This document shows, piece after piece, positions 50,511 through 56,883 of a stretch of 56,883 nt of DNA (positions are counted from its first letter, which is position 1; each line of letters begins with the position of its first letter). Position numbers and translations under genes: made by a program. This stretch comes from an uncultured Acidobacteriota bacterium. Lineage in GTDB: Bacteria > Acidobacteriota > Thermoanaerobaculia > Gp7-AA8. The stretch is from positions 1 to 56,883 of the forward strand of contig CAMPKJ010000004.1 in the NCBI GenBank assembly GCA_946887105.1, written 5' to 3'. The notes below the pieces were generated by a model. It ran no database searches and was not told where the DNA came from. It worked only from the letters and a program-made list of their open reading frames with translations.

Positions 50511-51746
50511 ATGGACGTCCTGATCGTCTCGCACTACTACGATCCCGAGCCGATCCCGAAGTCGGGCGATCTGGCGCGGGCGCTCACCCAGCGCGGTCAT
50601 CACGTGTCCGTCATCACCGGCTTCCCGAACTATCCGAGCGGAAAGCTCTTCGAAGGCTGGCGGCTCGCGCTCGTGGCGCGGCGCAAAGAGGCGGCCTTTC
50701 CGGTCGTGCGGACGTTCATGTACCCGTACCACGGGCGCAGCATCATCGGCCGTCTCGCGAACTACTTCTCCTTCATGGCTTCTGCGCCGCTGGGCGCGTT
50801 GTTCACGTCGCGATGCGAGGTCATGTACGTCTGGCATCCGCCGCTGACGGTCGGCGTGGCGGCGTGGCTGATCGCGAAGATGAAACGCGTGCCGTTCGTG
50901 TATGACGTGCAGGACATCTGGCCGGAGAGCGCGCTGCTGTCCGGCATGCTGCGGCCCGGTTTGATGGTGCGGATGATGTCGCGCCTCGAGCGGTGGGTGT
51001 ACGGCAAGGCGGACCATCTCATCTGCGTGACCGAGGGTGCGCGGCAGAACGTCATCAGCAAAGGTGTGGCGCCGGAGAAGGTGACGGTGCTGCCGCACTG
51101 GATCGAGGAGAAAGAGTTCGTGCTGCCCGATCGCCAGGCGGCGCGCGCGCGCGTGCGCGAGCAGTTCGGCTGGGGCACGAAATTCGTGGTGATGTTCGCC
51201 GGCAACGTCGGGCTGGTGCAGGGATTGGACACGGTGGTCGAGGCGGCGCGGCTGCTCGCGAGCGAAGACCAGTTGCTGATCGCCATCGTCGGCGACGGCG
51301 CCGACAAGGAACGCCTCGTTGCGTTGGCGCGAGAGAAGAACACCGGCGCACGGCTGCAGTTCATCGACCGTCAGCCGAGCGAGAACATGCCCGCGCTCAT
51401 GGCCGGCGCGGACGCGCTGCTCGTGCATCTGCGGAACTCCGAACTGTCGAACTGGGTCGTGCCGAGCAAGACGTTCGCGTATCTCGCGTCGGGAAAACCG
51501 ATCGTGATGGCCATGCAGGGCGCGGCGGCCGATCTGACGGTCGAAGCGGGAGCGGGCGTGCTGGTCGAGCCGGACAATGCGCCGGCGCTCGCCGACGCGT
51601 TGCGCAAACTGGCGCGCTCGAGCGACGAAGAGCGCGAGAGCATGGGCCGCCGCGGACGCGACTACCTGGAGCGGAATCTGGCCAAGGACATCGTCATCAA
51701 TCGCTACGAAGAGCTGCTGAAGCGCGTCGCGGCGACGCGACGCTGA
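50511..51746 (+). CDS. WbuB-like glycosyltransferase, GT4 type
   Basis: 411 residues. MDVLIVSHYYDPEPIPKSGDLARALTQRGHHVSVITGFPNYPSGKLFEGW is shared with WbuB/FnlD-type aminosugar transferases (first part only cited by segments here: HYYDPEP, FPNYPSG); VPFVYDVQDIWPESALLSGML, YGKADHLICVTEGARQNV, FAGNVGLVQGLDTVVEAA. WbuB transfers L-FucNAc (or L-QuiNAc) and is usually encoded after the fnl genes, as here. Last gene of the + operon; it ends 3 bases before a convergent gene with no terminator between. Confidence 0.9.
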   Translation: MDVLIVSHYYDPEPIPKSGDLARALTQRGHHVSVITGFPNYPSGKLFEGWRLALVARRKEAAFPVVRTFMYPYHGRSIIGRLANYFSFMASAPLGALFTSRCEVMYVWHPPLTVGVAAWLIAKMKRVPFVYDVQDIWPESALLSGMLRPGLMVRMMSRLERWVYGKADHLICVTEGARQNVISKGVAPEKVTVLPHWIEEKEFVLPDRQAARARVREQFGWGTKFVVMFAGNVGLVQGLDTVVEAARLLASEDQLLIAIVGDGADKERLVALAREKNTGARLQFIDRQPSENMPALMAGADALLVHLRNSELSNWVVPSKTFAYLASGKPIVMAMQGAAADLTVEAGAGVLVEPDNAPALADALRKLARSSDEERESMGRRGRDYLERNLAKDIVINRYEELLKRVAATRR

Positions 51747-51749
51747 CGC

Positions 51750-52262
51750 TCACTTCGTTGCGGACGCACGCAGGCGTTCGTAGCGCGCCATCACCGCGTT
51801 GTTGACCTGAGACCGTAACGGCTCCGACACCCAATCGATGAAGAAGATCTCGAACGTGGCCGCGGTGATGAGCGCGTCGCGACCTGCGTCGAGATTGCCG
51901 CGCTCGATCTCCATCTCGCCGATCTGCGCCCACATGTCGGGACGTTCGGACAGCGCGATGGCGTGCTGCAGCGTGCGGATCGCTTCGTCGCGCTCGCCGA
52001 GGATGCGCAGATTCGAGGCCAGCAGCATGTGTAGCTGATGGTCCTGCGGAAAGCGGGCAATGCACTCGCGGCACCTGGCGACGTTGGCGCGCGCGCGCTG
52101 GAGCCGCTCGTACTCGTCGCCGGTGCGCCACATCCGCCGCACCTCGCGGTTGATGCGTCCCTTGTCGGCACCGCACTGCCAGCGCGGAATGGCCACGCGC
52201 AGCACCACCGCCGTCGAGGCAGCGACAACCATTAGGGCGAGAACGATCCTAACGACTCTCAT
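51750..52262 (-). CDS. Small membrane-anchored TPR protein
   Basis: 170 residues from ATG 52262. N-terminal signal-anchor helix (MRVVRIVLALMVVAASTAVVLRVAIP), then soluble helices with two TPR units (HMLLASNLRILGERDEAIRTLQHAIAL, MWAQIGEMEIERGNLDAGRDALITAA). A CREC pair near residue 63. Probably periplasmic. Its start overlaps the end of the Wzy-like gene by 14 bases, so it may help polymerisation or export of the same glycan. Confidence 0.78.
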   Translation of the reverse strand: MRVVRIVLALMVVAASTAVVLRVAIPRWQCGADKGRINREVRRMWRTGDEYERLQRARANVARCRECIARFPQDHQLHMLLASNLRILGERDEAIRTLQHAIALSERPDMWAQIGEMEIERGNLDAGRDALITAATFEIFFIDWVSEPLRSQVNNAVMARYERLRASATK

Positions 52263-53544
52263 CGGCAACAGACCTCTCAGGCGCCCACGCGAAGCAGAGC
52301 GCGGCGAGATAGAGCGCGACCACCGTCGGTGCGGTGAGCTGCAGCGGAAATTGTGCGATCGCCAGGACCGCGAAGCAGGCCGCGGCGGGAAAGGCGAAGA
52401 TGCGTGCGAACTGCGCCTTCGGATCCTCATCGCTCGTCGCGCCGGTGCGCCGGAAGGAGACCATTGCGAGCAGCACCAGCGCGGCGATGAACATCAGATA
52501 TCCCGGCAGTCCGGTCTCCGCCAGGATCTGCAGATGATCGTTGTGCGCCTGGCCGAAGCTCTCGTTGCTGAGGCGCACCCACTGCGGGTGCTTCTCGTCC
52601 ATCTCGTTTTTGTACGACATGTACAGCGCGGAGAATGAACCAGGTCCGATACCCACCAGCGGCCGGTCGCGAAACATCTCGATGGCCGTCACGGCCGGCA
52701 TGATGCGGAACGAGGTCATCTCCGGAAGGTCGCCCGTGGATGTGGTCTCGAACAGGCTCTGGAATCGCAAGCGGCTGCCGGGATGGAGAAGCGCTGCTCC
52801 GATCAGCGCCACCAGCGCCACCGCGATGCCGATGCGCAGCGCGCGCGTGCGGCTGGTGAAGGCCATCACGAACACGCCCGCGGCGGTGCCGATGAACGGC
52901 GTGACCGATTGCGCGGATGCGATGCCGGCCACGAGCAGCATGGCCACGATCAGCAGCCAGCGATGGCGGCGCCACGCCAGCGCGGCAGCGAAGGCCGCCA
53001 GAGCAGGCAGCACCAGGTACGTCCCGAGATCGTTCGGATTTCCGATCAACGCGGTGGTGCGCAGGCGCGCCGGAACGCGCGGATCGACAGCCCACGGATA
53101 CCACGTCTGCGTCGACTGCAGGATTGCCAGCACGGCATTCGCGACGGCAGGGATGAGCACCACCAGAAGCGCCGCGAGATGATGCCTGCCGGCGGTGAGG
53201 GCCGCCGCGCAGAAGAACGCCACGCAGCAGATCACGGTGACCGGAGCCCAGGAGCTCGCGAGCGGCCGCAGCGATGCCAGCGACACGACGATGGTCCACG
53301 CCGCGGCGGCCAGTGCCAGGATCACCGGCGCCGTTGGCAGCCGCCGGAAGAGGCGCGCGATCTCATCGCTGAGCAGCGCTCCCGCGGTGCCGGCGGCGAG
53401 GATCGCCACGCATCCGATCAACAGCACGACGTCTTTCGGCGTGCGGAAAACGTCGTAGCTGCCGGGTGACATCGCCGCTTCCGTCGCGAGAGCCGTGGCC
53501 GCCACGAGGCTCCACAGCAGCGTCAGGAACCGGGACGTCGTCAT
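52249..53544 (-). CDS. O-antigen ligase family membrane protein (candidate 3)
   Basis: 431 residues with about 11-12 transmembrane helices. A Wzy_C-type block is visible: IGNPNDLGTYLVLPAL, then a loop DRPLVGIGPGSFSALYMSYKNEMDEKHPQWVRLSNESFGQAHNDHLQILAETGLPGYLMF, which contains the AHNDxLQxLAExGxxG motif typical of WaaL/PglL-like ligases (read in segments: VGIGPGSF, AHNDHLQ, AETGLPG). It probably ligates or polymerises the glycan made by this region. Confidence 0.85.
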   Translation of the reverse strand: MTTSRFLTLLWSLVAATALATEAAMSPGSYDVFRTPKDVVLLIGCVAILAAGTAGALLSDEIARLFRRLPTAPVILALAAAAWTIVVSLASLRPLASSWAPVTVICCVAFFCAAALTAGRHHLAALLVVLIPAVANAVLAILQSTQTWYPWAVDPRVPARLRTTALIGNPNDLGTYLVLPALAAFAAALAWRRHRWLLIVAMLLVAGIASAQSVTPFIGTAAGVFVMAFTSRTRALRIGIAVALVALIGAALLHPGSRLRFQSLFETTSTGDLPEMTSFRIMPAVTAIEMFRDRPLVGIGPGSFSALYMSYKNEMDEKHPQWVRLSNESFGQAHNDHLQILAETGLPGYLMFIAALVLLAMVSFRRTGATSDEDPKAQFARIFAFPAAACFAVLAIAQFPLQLTAPTVVALYLAALCFAWAPERSVADESR

Positions 53545-53554
53545 CGTGTGCGCG

Positions 53555-55495
53555 TCAGCCCTGATTCCGTTCGCGGGGAACGATCACCGTCGCGTCGACG
53601 ACCTGCGTGCTGCCGTGTTTGCGCGCGTGCAGCAGCGGCGCCGCGACCTGCAGCGGCGGTTCGTCCAGCAGCGGATCGCGCTCCCATGCATTCAGGCGGG
53701 CCAGCTGGATCTGCATCTGCCGCAGCGGCAGCCCGATGGCGTCGCATTGCTCGACGACGCGGCGCAACCGCAGCGGCGAGAGGTTGGACGTGGAGATGAT
53801 CACTTCCTGCACGGACAGCTTCTCGCACGCCAGCGCCAGATTCTCCGCGTCGTATACGCGCAGGCCGTGGATCAACTTCCCGGCCTTCTTCGGATCGTCG
53901 TCGATGAAGCCCACCGCCACGTAGCCGAGACTGGTGTTGTTGAACAGCTCGCGCAGGAGCAGCTCACCCGCGTCGCCGGCGCCGTAGATCAGGACCGGAC
54001 GCCCGCCGATCGCGCGCGGCGCGGGGAAGAGCCTGCGCGCCACGCGAAACGCCATGCGGCTCGCGGTCAGCATCATCACCAGCAGCAGCAGGTCGATGAG
54101 CAGCATGCCGCGCGAGAACTGATAGGTGCGGTACGTGAACACCACCGCCACGGCGGCGACGATCGACGCGATCAGCGCCGCGCGCGCGATGCCGATCAGA
54201 TCGCTGAGGCTCGTGTAGCGCCACAGGCCGCGATAGACGCCCGAGGCCAGGAACACGCCGATCTTCAGCGCGATCACGATCGGCAGCGTCTCCACCATCA
54301 TCACGAACTGCGTGTCGGTCGGATCGGTGAACGGGCCGAAGCGCAGCGACCACGCTCCGTACCAGGCCATGCTGATCAGGCAGAGGTCGAGCAGCGTCTC
54401 GAAGACGCGGCGCTTGTAGGAAAGATCGACCAGGAACGAGACCACCGGGCGAACGCGCACTTCGTCTTCGCTGGCGTAGACCTTCACGCCGCCGAGGTAG
54501 ACGCCGATCAGCGTCAGCACGATCACGAAACCGAGGATGGCGAAGACGCTTTCGTGCAGCGCCCAGGCGCGGACGCGGATTGCGAGCACGCCTGCCACGG
54601 CGGCCAGGCTGTACATCAGCCACACCGCGCGGCGATCCGAGAGCCCGAGCGCGACCAGGCGGTGCGACGTGTGGTCGCGTCCTCCCTGTGATGCCGCGCG
54701 GCCGGACAGCTTGCGCAGCAACGTCACGAATGTCGTATCGAATATCGGGATGAGCAGCGTGAGCACCGGCACCGCGATGACCGGCAGGAAGCTGCGCGTG
54801 CGGCCGGTGGTCGTCGTCAACAACGCCGTGCTGGCCAGGAAGAAGCCGATGAACATCGAACCGCAGTCGCCCATGAAGATGGACGCGGGATGCGAGTTGT
54901 AGATCAGGAAACCGACCAGCGCCGCCGCGAGGATCAGCACCACCGATGCTTCGCCGAGCTGGCCGAGAGACGCGAAGTTGAACGCCAGGAAGAACGCCGC
55001 GATCGCGGAGACGCCCGCGGCCAGTCCGTCCATGTTGTCCAGCATGTTCACGGCGTTGGTGATGCCGATCAGCCAGAACATGGTGATGGCCGAGTTGAAC
55101 AACGGATAGCTCGTCCACGGCAGCACCAGGCCGGCGGAGACGATGACGGAAGCGGCGATGATCTGGCCGACCAGCTTCTGATACGGCTTGAGCGTGACGA
55201 TGTCGTCGATCAGGCCGATCACGAACAGCAGTGTGCCGGCGGGGAGAATCGCGCGCGTGAACGCGGAGCCGCTGCCGGTCTGGAAGAGATACCACGCCGC
55301 GACGGCCAGGACCGCGGCGTAGATGGCGATGCCGCCGAGCAGGGCCGTCGGCCGGTTATGCCAACGGTCCTGCTTCGGTGCCGCCTCCATCCCGAGGCGC
55401 CGGGCGGCCGCCCGGACCACCGGCGTGAATGCCGCCGCGACGACGAATGCCGCCAGTGCCGGCTTCCATACATCGAGGTTCAGCAGGTTGTTCAT
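53555..55495 (-). CDS. WecA-like polyprenyl-phosphate sugar-1-phosphate transferase fused to CapD/WbpM-type N-terminal module
   Basis: 646 residues. Residues 1-~335 are a WecA/MraY-type transferase: DD at 97-98, NMLDNMDG at 150-157, and DHTSHR at 274-279 (metal and substrate motifs). Residues ~355-480 are the membrane domain of CapD/WbpM proteins (DLCLISMAWYGAWSLRFG, ASGVYRGLWRYTSLSDL), and ~498-600 the Rossmann-like CoA-binding module (VLIYGAGDAGELLLREL, GFIDDDPKKAGKLIHG). The SDR dehydratase domain that normally follows is absent; the protein ends ~45 residues later. It should start glycan assembly by loading a sugar phosphate on undecaprenyl phosphate. One-base overlap with the SDR gene upstream. 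Confidence 0.87.
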   Translation of the reverse strand: MNNLLNLDVWKPALAAFVVAAAFTPVVRAAARRLGMEAAPKQDRWHNRPTALLGGIAIYAAVLAVAAWYLFQTGSGSAFTRAILPAGTLLFVIGLIDDIVTLKPYQKLVGQIIAASVIVSAGLVLPWTSYPLFNSAITMFWLIGITNAVNMLDNMDGLAAGVSAIAAFFLAFNFASLGQLGEASVVLILAAALVGFLIYNSHPASIFMGDCGSMFIGFFLASTALLTTTTGRTRSFLPVIAVPVLTLLIPIFDTTFVTLLRKLSGRAASQGGRDHTSHRLVALGLSDRRAVWLMYSLAAVAGVLAIRVRAWALHESVFAILGFVIVLTLIGVYLGGVKVYASEDEVRVRPVVSFLVDLSYKRRVFETLLDLCLISMAWYGAWSLRFGPFTDPTDTQFVMMVETLPIVIALKIGVFLASGVYRGLWRYTSLSDLIGIARAALIASIVAAVAVVFTYRTYQFSRGMLLIDLLLLVMMLTASRMAFRVARRLFPAPRAIGGRPVLIYGAGDAGELLLRELFNNTSLGYVAVGFIDDDPKKAGKLIHGLRVYDAENLALACEKLSVQEVIISTSNLSPLRLRRVVEQCDAIGLPLRQMQIQLARLNAWERDPLLDEPPLQVAAPLLHARKHGSTQVVDATVIVPRERNQG

Positions 55496-56505
55496 CAGAC
55501 GGGCTGCGTCGGCACCGGTTCCGTGGCAGTGAGCCGCGCCGCGGAGGTTCCACGCTGGAACTCGATGACGCTGCGGATGATGTTCTCGAGCGTGTAGGTC
55601 GGCTCGAATCCGACCAGCGCGTTGATCTTCGAAGTATCGGGGACGCGGCGGGGCATGTCCTCGAAGCCTTCTTCGTACGCTTCGTCATACGGCACGAAGA
55701 CGATCTCCGAGCTCGACGACGCGAGCCGCTTGACCGTTTCGGCGAGCTGCAGGATCGACACTTCCTCGGACGAGCCGATGTTGAACACCTCGCCGATCGA
55801 CTGCGGCGTGTCGACCAGCCGCATCAGCGCGCCGACCACGTCCTGCACGTGGCAGAAGCAGCGCGTCTGCGATCCGTCGCCGAACACCGTCAGCGGACGT
55901 CCGGCGATGGCCTGCTTCACGAAGCGCGGCACGACCATGCCGTACTGGCCGGTCTGGCGCGGTCCGACGGTGTTGAAGAGGCGCACGATGATGGCCGGCA
56001 GGCGCTTCTCGCGCCAGTAGGCGAGGGCCAGGAACTCGTCGATGGCCTTCGAGCAGGCGTAGCTCCAACGGCCTTTGGTCGTCGAGCCGAGGACCACGTT
56101 GCCATCCTCGCGGAACGGGACGCGATCGCTCAGTCCGTAGACCTCGGACGTCGATGCGATGAGCACCGTCTTCTTCTTCTTGTTGGCCGCCTCGAGGACC
56201 ACTTCCGTTCCGCGCACATTCGTCTCGATGGTCCGCACCGGACTCTCGACGATGAGCTGCACGCCGACGGCGGCGGCGAGATGGATCACCACGTCCGCGC
56301 GATCGACGAGCTCGACCAGGACGGGGTAATTGCGGACGGTATCGATGGTGTATTCGAAGCGAGGGTGTTTCTTGAGGTGCTGGATGTTCTCGATGGAGCC
56401 CGTGGAGAGATCGTCGATGATGCTGACCTCATCGCCACGCTCCAGATATGCCTCGGCGAGGGTTGAGCCGATGAAACCGGCGCCTCCTGTAATCAAAAGC
56501 CGCAA
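55495..56505 (-). CDS. Extended SDR: NDP-sugar epimerase/dehydratase (GalE/UXS/RmlB-like)
   Basis: 336 residues from TTG 56505, 6 bases after a perfect AGGAGGT. MRLLITGGAGFIGSTLAEAYLERGDEV nucleotide site (TGGAGFIG), HLAAAVGVQLIVESPVRTIETNV, catalytic Ser/Thr in ASTSEVYG and YxxxK in YACSK, LFNTVGPRQTGQYGMV and FCHVQDVVGALM. The TSEVYG motif and the KGRWSYACSKAIDE segment are like UDP-glucuronate decarboxylase and dTDP-glucose dehydratase relatives. The precise sugar cannot be read. First gene of the - strand operon. Confidence 0.88.
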   Translation of the reverse strand: MRLLITGGAGFIGSTLAEAYLERGDEVSIIDDLSTGSIENIQHLKKHPRFEYTIDTVRNYPVLVELVDRADVVIHLAAAVGVQLIVESPVRTIETNVRGTEVVLEAANKKKKTVLIASTSEVYGLSDRVPFREDGNVVLGSTTKGRWSYACSKAIDEFLALAYWREKRLPAIIVRLFNTVGPRQTGQYGMVVPRFVKQAIAGRPLTVFGDGSQTRCFCHVQDVVGALMRLVDTPQSIGEVFNIGSSEEVSILQLAETVKRLASSSSEIVFVPYDEAYEEGFEDMPRRVPDTSKINALVGFEPTYTLENIIRSVIEFQRGTSAARLTATEPVPTQPV

Positions 56506-56633
56506 CGGAAGACCTCCTGATGGTTCGCCGCTTCCGTAGCGGGCGCAACCAATACGATGAATAATTTTCGATTCTAAAGGGAGCCGCGGGGCATAGCAAC
56601 CCGCCTGCTGTCGGGAAGATTCTGAAGGAAAGA

Positions 56634-56659
56634 AAAAGGCCGGCGGATGCCGGCCTTTT
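56634..56659 (-). terminator. Intrinsic terminator after the beta-helix protein
   Basis: 11-bp perfect stem (56634-56644 with 56649-56659, GGAT/ATCC loop), flanked by A-runs on the + strand so that the - transcript ends in U residues. It lies 28 bases after the stop of the partial gene at the window edge. The 181 bases between that gene and the SDR operon (56506-56686) hold this hairpin and an AT-rich stretch (56545-56580) that probably carries the operon promoter. Confidence 0.8.
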
Positions 56660-56686
56660 CAGGTGAAGTTGCTGTGAGATCGGGGA

Positions 56687-56883
56687 TTACTGCTGCGCGA
56701 CGCTGGCGCCGGTCAGCGTGTTCGTACCGGCGTTGCCGACGACCATGTTGCTGAAGAAGCCGACCACCGTTCCGGTACCGCCCGCGGCCGCGGTCGTGTT
56801 GCCGGAGATGGTGCTGTTGTGGACGCGAACGACCGCGGCCGCGCCGACGCCAGCCACGATGCCGTTGGTGTTGTTCGAGATCA
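56687..56883 (-). CDS. C-terminal end of a right-handed beta-helix-like protein (5' end outside window)
   Basis: 65 codons ending in TAA at 56687-56689; the start lies beyond the right edge. Residues such as ISNNTNGIVAGVGAAAVVRV, HNSTISGNTT and NMVVGNAG show the Asn-rich, short repeated N-x-hydrophobic-x-G rungs of parallel beta-helix (pectate-lyase-like) proteins, usually secreted. Too little is present to say more. Confidence 0.7.
   Translation of the reverse strand, partial: ISNNTNGIVAGVGAAAVVRVHNSTISGNTTAAAGGTGTVVGFFSNMVVGNAGTNTLTGASVAQQ

Noticed and set aside
1..56883. tRNA, rRNA, riboswitch, insertion sequence or integrated element
   Set aside because: Gaps between genes are short and were read through; none contains a cloverleaf, a conserved riboswitch core, a transposase fragment or attachment-site duplication that I could support.

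Overview
The window is a GC-rich, almost fully coding bacterial chromosome segment (about 45 genes, no stretch over 300 bases without one). It has no rRNA, tRNA, transposase, integrase, phage gene or CRISPR array. The gene set points to a Gram-negative soil or sediment lineage: secreted proteins with Sec or lipoprotein signals, O-antigen/exopolysaccharide genes, IPT/TIG and FecR-DUF6600 surface proteins, and a split HisG/HisZ ATP phosphoribosyltransferase. Acidobacteriota is my best guess, but it is an inference without a marker tree. Several start codons sit 7-10 bases after a TANNNT hexamer, which suggests that leaderless mRNAs are common here.

Layout. 1-11.3 kb (+): the end of a TIG/anchor-domain surface protein; a TPR-roadblock-accB-accC-aroK-phosphoesterase run; a large FecR/DUF6600 envelope protein; and a small membrane protein, an MscS channel with a cyclic-nucleotide domain, an NtrC-type regulator and an ORFan, joined by overlapping start and stop codons. 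11.3-14.4 kb (-): a lipoprotein phosphodiesterase and a secreted amidohydrolase, back to back with a Uma2 protein. 14.9-21.75 kb (-): a complete-looking histidine operon, hisZ-G-D-C-B-H-AF-IE, preceded by a His-rich leader peptide and an attenuator. hisA and hisF are one continuous reading frame. 21.8-26.2 kb: asnB, tyrS and a secreted protein, separated by a palindromic dispersed repeat present in two copies.

26.3-56.5 kb is a large surface-polysaccharide region. The left part has a DegT aminotransferase, a rhomboid protease, a Wzz-like chain-length protein, a UDP-glucuronate 4-epimerase-like enzyme, gmd, a ColD-like dehydratase (His in place of the PLP lysine) and a GDP-fucose synthase-like enzyme. 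Together these could make GDP-L-colitose or a related deoxysugar. After two secreted proteins, one a metzincin-like protease, a long + operon (36.9-51.7 kb) encodes a methyltransferase, a Wzx flippase, four glycosyltransferases, two Wzy/ligase-like membrane proteins, a second AsnB, a NUDIX hydrolase and three enzymes of the UDP-L-FucNAc/L-QuiNAc type. A facing - operon (56.5-51.75 kb) has an SDR epimerase, a WecA-like initiating transferase fused to the front half of a CapD/WbpM-type protein, a third Wzy/ligase-like protein and a small TPR membrane protein. The right edge holds the last codons of a beta-helix-like protein on the - strand.

The observations most worth following are the HisA-HisF fusion, the his attenuator, the WecA-CapD(N) fusion lacking its SDR catalytic domain, the ColD-Gmd-Fcl set, a possible ATC start codon, and a shared -10 box driving two apparently leaderless divergent genes.
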